From assembly GCF_009767585.1 (NCBI RefSeq), contig NZ_WSNW01000001.1:2386090-2450089 (forward strand): a DNA stretch of 64,000 nucleotides, read 5' to 3'. A model generated the notes under the pieces. It was given only the letters and a program-made list of their open reading frames with translations, was not told the DNA's origin and did no database searches. A program made the position numbers and the translations under genes. Position 1 is the first letter of the stretch; the number at the start of each line of letters is the position of its first letter. This stretch comes from Coprobacillus cateniformis. Lineage in GTDB: Bacteria > Bacillota_I > Bacilli_A > Erysipelotrichales > Coprobacillaceae. Below, piece after piece: positions 40,876-49,269 of this stretch.

Positions 40876-41988
40876 ATGAATAAATTTATGATTGAAAATG
40901 CAAGACTTGTAGATGGCAGAATTGTGAGTATTTTTGTTCAAAATGGTGTCATTCAACAAGTTGCTTCTTCTATAAAGGTAGACAATGAGACTCAGGTTAT
41001 TCATTTAGATAATGAGAGTTATGTAAGTGCTGGCTGGATAGATACTCATACGCATTGTTTTGATAAGTTTGAACTCTATGCTGATAATTGCGAAAGTATT
41101 GGCTATAAAAAAGGTGTAACAACTGTGATAGATGCAGGAACATCTGGTGCAGATAATGTTGATGAGTTTTATGATAGTGTAAAAAATTGTAAAACACATG
41201 TATATTCATTATTAAATATCTCTAAAACAGGGCTATACGCACAAAATGAATTGGCAGATATGCGACATGTTGATAGCGATGCTTTTATGCAGGCGTATCA
41301 AAAACATCCCCATTTTATTATTGGTGTGAAGGCCAGAATGAGTAAGAGTGTTGTTGAAGAAAGTGGTGATTTGCCTTTATTTGAAGCGTTAAAAATTGCT
41401 GAACAAACAAAGCTGCCATTGATGGTGCACATTGGAACTGCACCTTCAAAACTGGAGACAGTTTTAGCGAATATCAGAAGCGGGGATATTGTCACTCATA
41501 TTTTCAATCCGAAAACGAATGGTATTATTCAAGATAGTCACATTAAAGAATGTGTATTTGATGCTTATCAAAGAGGTGTGTTCTTTGATTTGGGTCATGG
41601 TACAGATAGTTTTTCATTTGATGTATTAGATAAGGCGAATCAAAATGATCTAAAAGTTCACAGTATTAGCAGTGATATTTATTATCGTAATCGTCAAAAT
41701 GGGCCTGTTTATGATCTTGCGACGACAATGTCAAAACTTTATAGGAAAGGATATGATTTGAAGGAAGTTATAGCTTGTGTGACAAGCCATCCTGCAAAAA
41801 TGTTGAATTTATCACATCTTGGTCGGATTGAAAAAGGCTATTGTGGTGAGTTTACAATATTTAAGATTATTCATAAAAATAAAGAATTGGTTGATTCGAC
41901 TGGAAAGAGAATCATTGTATCCGAGTATATTCAACCAGTTGCAGTGATCATACGTAACGAATATATTCAACTTGAGGAGGATTGTTAA
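40876..41988 (+). CDS. EF_0837-type amidohydrolase
   Basis: A 370-residue TIM-barrel metallohydrolase of the amidohydrolase superfamily with the metal motif DTHTHCF, the candidate carboxylated Lys in GVKARMSK, MVHIGTAP, HIFNP and a final SSDIYYRN aspartate. This is the family found beside DgaE/DgaF homologues in Enterococcus (EF_0837) and annotated as amidohydrolase/deacetylase. In this operon it plausibly removes an acyl group or opens an amide on an aminosugar acid; the reaction is not proven. ATG at 40876 lies after AGAAGG. The stop overlaps dgaE (TAATG). Confidence 0.82.
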   Translation: MNKFMIENARLVDGRIVSIFVQNGVIQQVASSIKVDNETQVIHLDNESYVSAGWIDTHTHCFDKFELYADNCESIGYKKGVTTVIDAGTSGADNVDEFYDSVKNCKTHVYSLLNISKTGLYAQNELADMRHVDSDAFMQAYQKHPHFIIGVKARMSKSVVEESGDLPLFEALKIAEQTKLPLMVHIGTAPSKLETVLANIRSGDIVTHIFNPKTNGIIQDSHIKECVFDAYQRGVFFDLGHGTDSFSFDVLDKANQNDLKVHSISSDIYYRNRQNGPVYDLATTMSKLYRKGYDLKEVIACVTSHPAKMLNLSHLGRIEKGYCGEFTIFKIIHKNKELVDSTGKRIIVSEYIQPVAVIIRNEYIQLEEDC

Positions 41989-43106
41989 TGGAAGATATAT
42001 ATGAAAAATATCAAGTTAAACAAGTTATTAATGCTTCTGGGAAAATGACAATTTTAGGTGGTTCACGAGTCAGTGAAGATATTTGTCAGCAGATGAATAT
42101 TGGTGCATCACATTTCTTTGAAGTTAAAGATCTGTTGGATAAAACTGGCAATTATTTAGCAGCGCTTATTGGTGTAGAATCTGCTTATATTGTCAATAGT
42201 GCTTCTGGCGCTATTGCCCAAAGTGTTGCTGCCTGTGTATCAAGAGGTAAGCTACAGTACATCTTAGATATTTATAATCCTGAAAACAAAAAAAGAGAAG
42301 TTATTATTTGTAAAGGGCATAATGTTGATTATGGAACACCTATTGAAGTGACGATTGGAATGGGTGGAGGACATGTTGTTGAAGCTGGTTATGCAAATAA
42401 ATGTACATTAGAACATATTGAAGCAAAAATCAATGAAAATACAGTTGCACTTATCTATGTGAAGTCTCATCATTGTGTTCAAAAAGGTATGCCGGATATG
42501 AAAGCATTCATTGAGTTAGGTCATCGTTATCACTTGCCTGTGATTGTCGATGCGGCTGCTGAGGAAGATTTAAAGGTTTATGACAACTTAGGAGCAGATG
42601 CTGTTGTTTATAGTGGGACAAAAGCTTTTGAAGGTCCGACTTCTGGTTTACTGATTGGGAAAAAGGTATTTATTGATCAAGTGAAAAAACAAAGTCAGGG
42701 GATTGGCCGTGTCATGAAAGTAGGCAAAGAGAATATTTTAGGCTTGACTTATGCGATTGAAAAATATTTATCAAAAGAACATTTGACATTACAACAACAA
42801 TCTCAACGTTTAGAAATATTTAACCAAAAACTAAATGCCAATGATGGCATATCGGCACGGATTATACAAGATGGTGCTGGTCGTCTGATTATGAGAAGTG
42901 AAATAACGTTTGATGAGAAGAAATTGTCTAAGAATGCACTGCAGATTGCACAGGCATTAAAAGAAGGAGAACTTCATATTTATACGCGTGATTATCGTGC
43001 CAATGAAGGAAAAATAGAAATTGATATAAGAGATGTCAATGACCAAGAATTAAATATGATTTATGAAAAAATAGTGAAGATTATTGGAGGTAGAAAAGAT
43101 GAATAA
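41988..43106 (+). CDS. dgaE: DgaE-type PLP-dependent aminosugar-acid ammonia lyase
   Basis: A 372-residue SelA-related PLP enzyme with the candidate PLP lysine at about Lys212 (YSGTKAFEGPTSG), AAAEED before it, and the early INASGKMTILGGSRVS signature. DgaE converts D-glucosaminate 6-phosphate to 2-keto-3-deoxy-6-phosphogluconate and ammonia. The next gene encodes the matching aldolase, which makes this assignment firm at the pathway level. The exact substrate here may differ. RBS is GAGGAGG; it overlaps neighbouring genes on both sides. Confidence 0.85.
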   Translation: MEDIYEKYQVKQVINASGKMTILGGSRVSEDICQQMNIGASHFFEVKDLLDKTGNYLAALIGVESAYIVNSASGAIAQSVAACVSRGKLQYILDIYNPENKKREVIICKGHNVDYGTPIEVTIGMGGGHVVEAGYANKCTLEHIEAKINENTVALIYVKSHHCVQKGMPDMKAFIELGHRYHLPVIVDAAAEEDLKVYDNLGADAVVYSGTKAFEGPTSGLLIGKKVFIDQVKKQSQGIGRVMKVGKENILGLTYAIEKYLSKEHLTLQQQSQRLEIFNQKLNANDGISARIIQDGAGRLIMRSEITFDEKKLSKNALQIAQALKEGELHIYTRDYRANEGKIEIDIRDVNDQELNMIYEKIVKIIGGRKDE

Positions 43107-43833
43107 AACTCCTCATTATTTAAATGACAAGATATGTTTAAATGTTTTGGCAAATTCATTAGAGAATGCCAAAGCAATTTATGAAGCAGCAGAGGGACAT
43201 GTACTTGTTGGCTTGCTTTCAAAGAATTATGAAACAGTTGAAGCGGCTATAAAAGATATGAAAACTTATGCTGAAACTATTGATAATGCTATTTCAGTTG
43301 GATTGGGTGCGGGTGACCCTCATCAATGGAAAATGGTTGCTGAAATTTCAAAAGACATTCAACCCCAACATGTCAATCAAGTGTTCACTGGTGTTGGATA
43401 TACACGTGCATTGCTAGGGCAAGATGAAACAATTGTTAATGGATTAATTTCTCCAAGTGGAACAGCAGGATTGGTTAAAGTGTCTACAGGACCTTTAAGT
43501 TCTTTAGATAAACCAGCTCTTGTGCCTGTTAAAACTGCGATAGATATGTTAAAGGATATGGGCTGTAGTTCGGTTAAGTTTTTTCCCATGAAAGGTCTAT
43601 CAACAAAAGAAGAATATCGAGTAGTTTGTGAGGCTTGTGCAGCAGAGGACTTTATGATGGAACCTACTGGAGGTATTGATTTAACAAATTTTGAAGAGAT
43701 TTGTCGTATTGCGCTTGAGGCAGGGGTGAAAAGAATTATTCCTCATGTCTATACTTCTATTGTAGATAAAGAAACTGGTGAGACAAAGAGAGAAGATATT
43801 CAAACTTTATTAGAAATCATGAAAAGATTATAG
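43099..43833 (+). CDS. dgaF: DgaF-type 2-dehydro-3-deoxy-phosphogluconate aldolase
   Basis: A 244-residue class I aldolase of the EF_0839/DgaF family, with the Schiff-base lysine candidate in SVKFFPMKG (Lys160, or Lys165) and the phosphate-binding GGID segment (EPTGGID). It would cleave KDPG-type acids to pyruvate and glyceraldehyde 3-phosphate. ATG at 43099 overlaps the end of dgaE by eight bases and is preceded by GGAGG inside that gene. Confidence 0.88.
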   Translation: MNKTPHYLNDKICLNVLANSLENAKAIYEAAEGHVLVGLLSKNYETVEAAIKDMKTYAETIDNAISVGLGAGDPHQWKMVAEISKDIQPQHVNQVFTGVGYTRALLGQDETIVNGLISPSGTAGLVKVSTGPLSSLDKPALVPVKTAIDMLKDMGCSSVKFFPMKGLSTKEEYRVVCEACAAEDFMMEPTGGIDLTNFEEICRIALEAGVKRIIPHVYTSIVDKETGETKREDIQTLLEIMKRL

Positions 43834-43842
43834 GTGATGACA

Positions 43843-44835
43843 ATGAAAATAATAGCATTTGGAGAAGTCATGATGCGTATGATGCCACCAAATTATAAAA
43901 AATTATCTCAAGTTGATACATTGGAATTCTTATATACTGGAACAGGAGTTAACGTTTTATCAGGATTATATCAAATGGGGCATGAGGTATATTTAACAAC
44001 ACGTTTACCTGATAATATTGTAGGGCAAGCAGCGAGCGCACATATTCGTAAATTGGGTATTCATGATGACTATGTTTGTTATGGAACAAATCATATTGGT
44101 ATTTATTTTTTAGAACAAGGAATTGGTAATCGTGCAAGTCAAATCACATATCTTAATCGATTGGATAGTTCTTTTGGTAAAAGTCAAATCTCTGATTATG
44201 ATTTTTCCTGTTTAGATGGAATGGATGCTTTGCATATATGTGGCATTTCATTAGCGCTCCGTGAAAATCTAAGAGAAGTTGCATTTGCATTTGCAAAAGA
44301 AGCAAAGAAAAGACATATTAAGGTCATATTTGATTGTAATTTTAGACCATCATTATGGACAGGTGAGCATGATGAAATAAAACATATTTATGAAGAGATG
44401 CTCAATTTAGCAGATATTGTTTTTGCTGGCTATAAAGATGCTACCCTTCTATTACATAAACAAGTTGATCAATCTCTCCCTTATGATAAACAACTTAGAA
44501 ATATTCTTATGCAAATGTGTCAGGATTATCATATAGAATTTATTTTTGGAACCATTCGTAAAGATGAAGAGTTAACAGGATATATGGTGACTTCAACAAA
44601 AATGGTGATGAGTCCAAAAATGAGATTGACTGTTTTCGATCGTGTTGGTGGTGGTGATGGTTTTGCAGCAGGAGCTATCGATGGTTATTTAACACATATG
44701 GAGCCACAGGAATTAATTCATTATGCAACAGCAAGTGGTGTTTTAGCTCATACGACATATGGGGACAGTCCAGTTGTTTCTAAAGAGGAGATTATTGATT
44801 TTATGAAAAACGGAAAAAGAGATATCAAAAGATAA
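43843..44835 (+). CDS. PfkB-family sugar kinase (KDG-kinase-like)
   Basis: A 330-residue ribokinase/PfkB-family kinase with early GEVMMRMMPPNYKKL, the substrate loop TGTGVNVLSGLYQMG, and the C-terminal DRVGGGDGFAAGA anion hole with its catalytic Asp. Resemblance to 2-keto-3-deoxygluconate kinases fits a pathway feeding DgaF. ATG at 43843 follows AGGTGATG. The last 28 codons are duplicated 1.4 kb downstream (46125-46214), showing a past gene duplication or recombination. Confidence 0.86.
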   Translation: MKIIAFGEVMMRMMPPNYKKLSQVDTLEFLYTGTGVNVLSGLYQMGHEVYLTTRLPDNIVGQAASAHIRKLGIHDDYVCYGTNHIGIYFLEQGIGNRASQITYLNRLDSSFGKSQISDYDFSCLDGMDALHICGISLALRENLREVAFAFAKEAKKRHIKVIFDCNFRPSLWTGEHDEIKHIYEEMLNLADIVFAGYKDATLLLHKQVDQSLPYDKQLRNILMQMCQDYHIEFIFGTIRKDEELTGYMVTSTKMVMSPKMRLTVFDRVGGGDGFAAGAIDGYLTHMEPQELIHYATASGVLAHTTYGDSPVVSKEEIIDFMKNGKRDIKR

Positions 44836-44836
44836 A
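44747..44836 (+). repeat. Direct repeat, copy 1 (end of kinase gene)
   Basis: The final 90 bases of the PfkB kinase gene, nearly identical to 46125-46214. From TTGTTTC to the stop codon (about 60 bases) only one base differs. The first third is more diverged. Confidence 0.85.
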
Positions 44837-45039
44837 ATGTATTAAATCTTAATGTAAATAGTTAAAACAAGGCTTATTTAGTAGGTATGCACATTATTTG
44901 GCATCAATTGCCTAACATCAAAGTGTTTGTAGAAAAGATTGCTAAGGAAGTAATCTGATTCTAATGTTATGAAGAAGTTGATATAAGAAATTTCCTCAGT
45001 ATAAAATCCTTATCTGTTCAATTTAAATATGTAGATATG

Positions 45040-45072
45040 AAAAAAGCCTAGTCAAAATGATTAGGCTTTTTT
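45040..45072. terminator. Terminator hairpin
   Basis: AAAAAGCCTA…TCA pairs with TGA…TAGGCTTTTTT; runs on both sides allow bidirectional action. It may serve the kinase operon (plus) and the small membrane protein gene (minus). Confidence 0.75.
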
Positions 45073-45241
45073 GAAATTGAGTCTAAGAAGTTACTAAAAA
45101 TATTTAATTCATTTATAAGCAAAGTGTACACTTCATTATAATATTTGTATGCATACCCACTTGTTGTATATGATATGGCACAGGTCTTAAGTGATTGCTG
45201 AGTAGTAATCTCTTGAACTCAATATCAATATATATGAAATA

Positions 45242-45436
45242 TTAGATACTGTCCCAAAATTTTACATATGCAACTGATGCAGCTATTGTAAAAGAGAAAA
45301 TGACTGCAATATAATATGTGATATAGATTATCCCTGCATCATGCAAGATAGAACTTGGAACAGGTAACATAAAAACTATAATAGGAAACAAAATTATAGA
45401 TGCCATATAGCCAATAAATAAATATATTTTCTTCAT
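45242..45436 (-). CDS. Small two-segment membrane protein
   Basis: A 64-residue protein with two hydrophobic segments (about 4-26 and 36-58) joined by a short loop (PVPSSILHDAG). I recognise no family. It is judged real because AAAGGAGGG lies six bases before the ATG on the minus strand. It lies alone inside a decayed region between the kinase operon and the GH4 gene. Function unknown. Confidence 0.6.
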   Translation of the reverse strand: MKKIYLFIGYMASIILFPIIVFMLPVPSSILHDAGIIYITYYIAVIFSFTIAASVAYVKFWDSI

Positions 45437-46124
45437 GGTAATCCCTCCTTTGTAACATTAAATGTGGCTGCATATTACAATTATTTTAAATGTCTTTATC
45501 TATTTTTAGTTTAACATCAAAAATGCTAATTTGCAATGAGTTGTGTTCAATATTGAATCTATTTAAATCAAAATTGTTTTTTGTTAAACGTATAATAAAG
45601 TAGTGATAAAATAAATAGATGAAATACTTACTTTTTCTATTTTGACGAACTAAGTTTTAATTATATAGAAGTGAAACAACTGAGATAATGCTCGAAAAAA
45701 TATTTTTGAAAAGCATACTGCGATTTTAGGGATTTTATTGAAGATTTCTAAAAATATAATAATCTGTCCTATAATCAAATCTAAGAATCTTTCTTTTAAT
45801 TACAGCCAAAAGTGAAAATGGTAGGTATATTTATTGGCAATTTTGAGGAGATGCTAAAATATAGTGGATAGGTAGAGAGAATTCAGGATTGAATAACATT
45901 ATTGTCTATATTTCTCCAATTATTATCTATTTTCCATTTATGTTACTTCATTAAACGTATTTTTGCTTTTTGTTATAATAGCGTTGAATGTAACTGTAAA
46001 AATAGAAAAGATTAACAAAACAAAGGATTGTAATTGTTGTGGAAGGGTAGATATAGAAAAATGTCTCATTAATTATCATGAAATAATACAAGTATTTATA
46101 TATTCAGATTCTATAGTATTTCTA
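45437..46124. other. Decayed, gene-free AT-rich region
   Basis: I see no intact gene, RNA or mobile element end. Together with 44836-45039 and the duplicated kinase tail that follows, it looks like the scar of a deletion or replacement. A short open stretch at 44897-44959 on the plus strand may be another remnant but is too short to identify. Confidence 0.4.
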
Positions 46125-46214
46125 CTCATGTGACATATAGTCACAATCTAATTGTTTCTAAAGAGGAAATTATTGATTTTATGAAAAACGGAAAAAGAGA
46201 TATCAAAAGATAAA
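46125..46214 (+). pseudogene. Direct repeat, copy 2: orphan 3' end of a PfkB kinase gene
   Basis: In frame it reads T-H-V-T-Y-S-H-N-L-I then VSKEEIIDFMKNGKRDIKR and stop, matching the C-terminus of the kinase at 43843-44835 exactly over the last 19 residues. Nothing of the upstream kinase remains. This is either the tail of a lost paralogue or a segmental duplication. Confidence 0.8.
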
Positions 46215-46295
46215 GTTTTTTCAATAAGTGAAAATAATGTGCAAAGTGATGTGATTTTGACTATACTGTAAGTGTAAAAACAAGGAGGACGAATA

Positions 46296-47696
46296 ATGGA
46301 AAAGAAACCTGTAAAAATTGTTACAATTGGTGGAGGAAGTAGTTATACTCCAGAATTAATGGAAGGATTTATCAAAAGATATGATGAACTTCCAATCAGA
46401 GAAATTTGGTTAGTAGATATTGAAGATGGTAAAGAAAAAATGGAAATCGTTGGGGCTATGGCTCAACGTATGTGGGATGCATCTCCTTATGATGTGAAAG
46501 TTCATATGACTTTAGACAGAAGAGAAGCATTACCTGGTGCTGACTTTGTGACAACTCAATTCCGTGTTGGTTTATTGAATGCTCGTATCAAAGATGAAAG
46601 AATTCCTTTCTCTTATGGAATGTTAGGACAAGAAACAAATGGTGCTGGAGGAATCTTTAAAGCCTTCAGAACAATTCCAGTTATCTTAGGTGTTGTTGAA
46701 GATATGAAAGAATTATGTCCAGATGCATGGTTAATCAACTTCACAAATCCTAGTGGAATGGTTACAGAAGCAGTTATGAAATATGGAAAATGGGATAAAG
46801 TTATTGGATTATGTAATGTACCAGTTGGTGCAATGATGAAAGAACCAGAAACAATTGGAAAAACATTAGATCAATTGACTTATAAGTTTGCTGGATTAAA
46901 TCATTTCCATTGGCATAAAGTTTATGATGAAAATGGAAAAGAAGTGACTCAAGATATTATTGATGCAATGTATGAAGGTAAAGATGGTGGATTACCAGCT
47001 AACATTCATGACATCCCATTCTTCAAAGAACAATTAGATACTATGAAAATGATTCCTTGTGGATATCATAGATACTATTATCGTCAACAAGAAATGTTAG
47101 CACATGGATTAGAAGAATACAGTGATCCAGAAGTGGGAACACGTGGACAACAAGTGAAACAAACAGAAGCAGAATTATTTGAATTATATAAAGATCCAAA
47201 TTTAGATCATAAACCAGAACAATTAGCAAAACGTGGTGGAGCACATTATTCAGATGCAGCATGTGAAACAATTGCATCAATCTATTCAAATGCCAATAGA
47301 CACATTGTTGTGACAACAAAGAATAATGGAGCAGTACCAGATTTACCAGCAGACTGTGCAGTAGAAGTCTCTGCATATATTGGATCAACAGGAGCAAAAG
47401 CAATCGCTTTTGGAGAATTACAACCAGCTGAAAAAGGATGGTTACAATGTATGAAGAACATGGAACACTGTGTTGAAGCAGCAGCAGTGACAGGAGATTA
47501 TGGAATGGCATTACAGGCATTCATCTTAAATCCACAAATCCCTTCAGGTGAAAATGCAAAACGAGTGTTAGATGAATTATTATTAGCACATAAGAAATAC
47601 TTACCACAATTTGCAGAAAAGATTGCAGAATTAGAAGCAGCAGGTGTCACTATTAAAGATGATGTTGCAAGAGAAATTACTGAAAAAGGACTATAA
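46296..47696 (+). CDS. 6-phospho-beta-glucosidase, GH4
   Basis: A 466-residue NAD- and metal-dependent GH4 enzyme with Rossmann motif IGGGSSYTPE, QFRVG, NFTNPSG, GLCNVP (with the metal-binding Cys) and GLNHFHWHKV. Sequence type is that of CelF/LicH 6-phospho-beta-glucosidases rather than alpha-glucosidases. It cleaves by an oxidation-elimination mechanism. It complements the GH1 enzyme at 27565. The RBS AAGGAGG is strong and codon choice is uniform (AGA/GCA/GAA rich), suggesting high expression. It is not adjacent to any PTS gene and is followed by a terminator. Confidence 0.92.
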   Translation: MEKKPVKIVTIGGGSSYTPELMEGFIKRYDELPIREIWLVDIEDGKEKMEIVGAMAQRMWDASPYDVKVHMTLDRREALPGADFVTTQFRVGLLNARIKDERIPFSYGMLGQETNGAGGIFKAFRTIPVILGVVEDMKELCPDAWLINFTNPSGMVTEAVMKYGKWDKVIGLCNVPVGAMMKEPETIGKTLDQLTYKFAGLNHFHWHKVYDENGKEVTQDIIDAMYEGKDGGLPANIHDIPFFKEQLDTMKMIPCGYHRYYYRQQEMLAHGLEEYSDPEVGTRGQQVKQTEAELFELYKDPNLDHKPEQLAKRGGAHYSDAACETIASIYSNANRHIVVTTKNNGAVPDLPADCAVEVSAYIGSTGAKAIAFGELQPAEKGWLQCMKNMEHCVEAAAVTGDYGMALQAFILNPQIPSGENAKRVLDELLLAHKKYLPQFAEKIAELEAAGVTIKDDVAREITEKGL

Positions 47697-47718
47697 GAAA
47701 TAGTTATTTATAGGATAT

Positions 47719-47750
47719 GAAAGATACTTCATTAAGAGGTATCTTTTTTT
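47719..47750 (+). terminator. Intrinsic terminator after GH4
   Basis: AAAGATAC / GTATCTTT arms with one bulge and a T run. Confidence 0.85.
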
Positions 47751-47814
47751 ACTATTATTTTTCTTGACGATTTTATTGCTTTTTCATGTCTTTTTGTAGC
47801 TAATTATATTAATG

Positions 47815-48155
47815 GGAGGTTAAATGAGCCTGAGATATATAATTTGGAATATTCAACTGAAGAAAGAGTTTTCGAAACTGATAAGAAAATACCTAATGAT
47901 AATTATCTAAGAGGGAGTAAAAGAGTTGTTTTTGAAATTATTAATGATTTCCTTCTAGGAAATCAGGCTGTACAATTAGATGAAGTTCTCGTTGGAAAAC
48001 TATTTAATCGTTTCTATACTGTGACTACAGCAAAAAAATCTACTGGTTTAGGATTATCGATTGCCAAAGGATTAACTGAACAAATGAATGGCAAAATAAC
48101 GGCTTCTTATAAGGAGGGAAGTTTAAGTATTCATTTATTATTTCCTTTAATATAA
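47815..48155 (+). pseudogene. Truncated sensor histidine kinase
   Basis: The frame reads from GRLNEPEIYNLEYSTEE to a clear HATPase end: FNRFYTVTTAKKSTGLGLSIAKGLTEQ (F and G2 boxes), then MNGKITASYKEGSLSIHLLFPL. The sensor, dimerisation domain and the N box with the first glycine box are missing, so it cannot be an active kinase. No response regulator lies beside it. It is the remnant of a two-component gene; a possible original partner is the atypical regulator at 22810, but nothing in the sequence shows this. Confidence 0.7.
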
Positions 48156-48184
48156 CGTTTATATTTGCAAATTCTACAATAAAT

Positions 48185-48215
48185 AAGGATACTTTTATTA
48201 CAGAAGTATCCTTTT
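48185..48215 (+). terminator. Intrinsic terminator
   Basis: AAGGATACTT / AAGTATCCTTTT hairpin downstream of the kinase remnant. Confidence 0.75.
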
Positions 48216-48258
48216 GCTTGTAGAAAATTTCTAATTATAATAGATATTTATGTTGAAA

Positions 48259-49041
48259 TTAAATCTTATGACTATCTTGTTCTCTTAAATGTGATGCTAA
48301 GTTATTAATAATAAGGTCTATTGTCAAAAAGACAAGGGCTTGAGAATCAACAAAGATATTCTTTTTATCAAGCTGAAATGCTGGTAAAATGAATGCCAAA
48401 TCAATTTTATTTTTATTGCGATAATGATCATTTTGTGTAATCAATACAGTGTGGCTTTGACTCTCTTTAGCATAATGAATAGAATCTTTAATGACAGTTG
48501 TTTCAGCTGAAAGGCTTAAGAATACATTTAAATCCTTATCTGTTGACATCGTTGCTTTTTCAGTAAAGATTCCTGAATCAAAAACAGGTTCTGAATCAAT
48601 GCCAAGACTTGCTAAACGATATGAAAAGTATTGTGCTGAAAGGCCTGTTTCATGAACTCCAAATATTTTTATTTTTCTAGCATCTATCATCAGTTGAGAA
48701 AATTGATCTAAAAATTGAGTGCTTAATAAGTGAGGTAATTTATTCATTTGTTCTGTATATAAGTCAACAATTGTTTGTGTTTTAGCAATCTCACCTTCAG
48801 TAATATGTATAATAGATTGTAAATATCTAGAGACTTCATATTTGAATTCACTATAACCTTGGAATCCACATTTTTGGCAGAAACGCAATAAAGCAGATTT
48901 AGATACTTTACATTTTTCTGCAATGGTTGATATTGGATATGAAGAAATATCATGAAGATTTGAAAGAATGTAATCCATGATAATTAATTCTGATTTTGTA
49001 AATTCATCTTTATGTAATTGAATATGTTGTATAGGTGTCAT
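48259..49041 (-). CDS. murR: RpiR/MurR-family regulator
   Basis: A 260-residue regulator with an N-terminal RpiR helix-turn-helix (about 1-75; ISTIAEKCKVSKSALLRFCQKCGFQGYSEFK) and a SIS sugar-phosphate-binding domain (about 110-245; IFGVHETGLSAQYF, SAETTVIKD). It is divergent from a MurNAc operon ending in murQ, so it is probably the MurR equivalent, sensing MurNAc 6-phosphate. TTCCA/TGGAA palindromes in the shared promoter region are candidate operators. ATG at 49041 follows GGAGGTTTAT. Confidence 0.86.
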   Translation of the reverse strand: MTPIQHIQLHKDEFTKSELIIMDYILSNLHDISSYPISTIAEKCKVSKSALLRFCQKCGFQGYSEFKYEVSRYLQSIIHITEGEIAKTQTIVDLYTEQMNKLPHLLSTQFLDQFSQLMIDARKIKIFGVHETGLSAQYFSYRLASLGIDSEPVFDSGIFTEKATMSTDKDLNVFLSLSAETTVIKDSIHYAKESQSHTVLITQNDHYRNKNKIDLAFILPAFQLDKKNIFVDSQALVFLTIDLIINNLASHLREQDSHKI

Positions 49042-49133
49042 ATAAACCTCCTTGTTTATACTTTGTTTTATTATACCATATTTTGGATAAGTATTAATGA
49101 AATTTTTTATTCTAAGAACTTTTTTGGTTTTTC

Positions 49134-49213
49134 TGGGAAAAGTTCCATAAATTTTAGAAAAAGTATTGTAAACGGTTTCTTTTGTGTGTATAATAAAATT
49201 AGTTCCAATGGAA
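49134..49213. promoter_or_regulatory. Candidate RpiR operators before the MurNAc operon
   Basis: TGGGAAAAGTTCCA (49134-49147) upstream of, and TTCCAATGGAA (49203-49213) downstream of, the promoter share TGGAA/TTCCA inverted arms. They flank the promoter symmetrically, as expected for an autoregulating divergent repressor. Confidence 0.5.
49166..49194 (+). promoter_or_regulatory. MurNAc operon promoter overlapping a cre-like site
   Basis: TTGTAA (49166-49171) and TATAAT (49189-49194) are 17 bases apart. TGTAAACGGTTTCT (49167-49180) matches the cre consensus at all but the last base and overlaps the -35 box, predicting CcpA repression when preferred sugars are present. Confidence 0.7.
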
Positions 49214-49269
49214 TTGACAAAAGTCCCAAAAACGATCGTTATACTGGATATGGAAAAAGGAGGATAAAT

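Noticed and set aside
44747..46214. The 90-bp direct repeats as ends of an insertion sequence
   Set aside because: No transposase lies between them and the repeat is plainly the coding end of the kinase gene.
47041..47520. 159-residue open frame on the minus strand inside the GH4 gene
   Set aside because: Antisense to a well-conserved enzyme; Leu/Val/His-rich composition is the mirror of the sense codons and no ribosome binding site exists.
49018..49269. Long N-terminal extension of the EIIC protein
   Set aside because: The open frame runs through the promoter and cre-like site; the ATG at 49270 has AAGGAGG, and family members start there.
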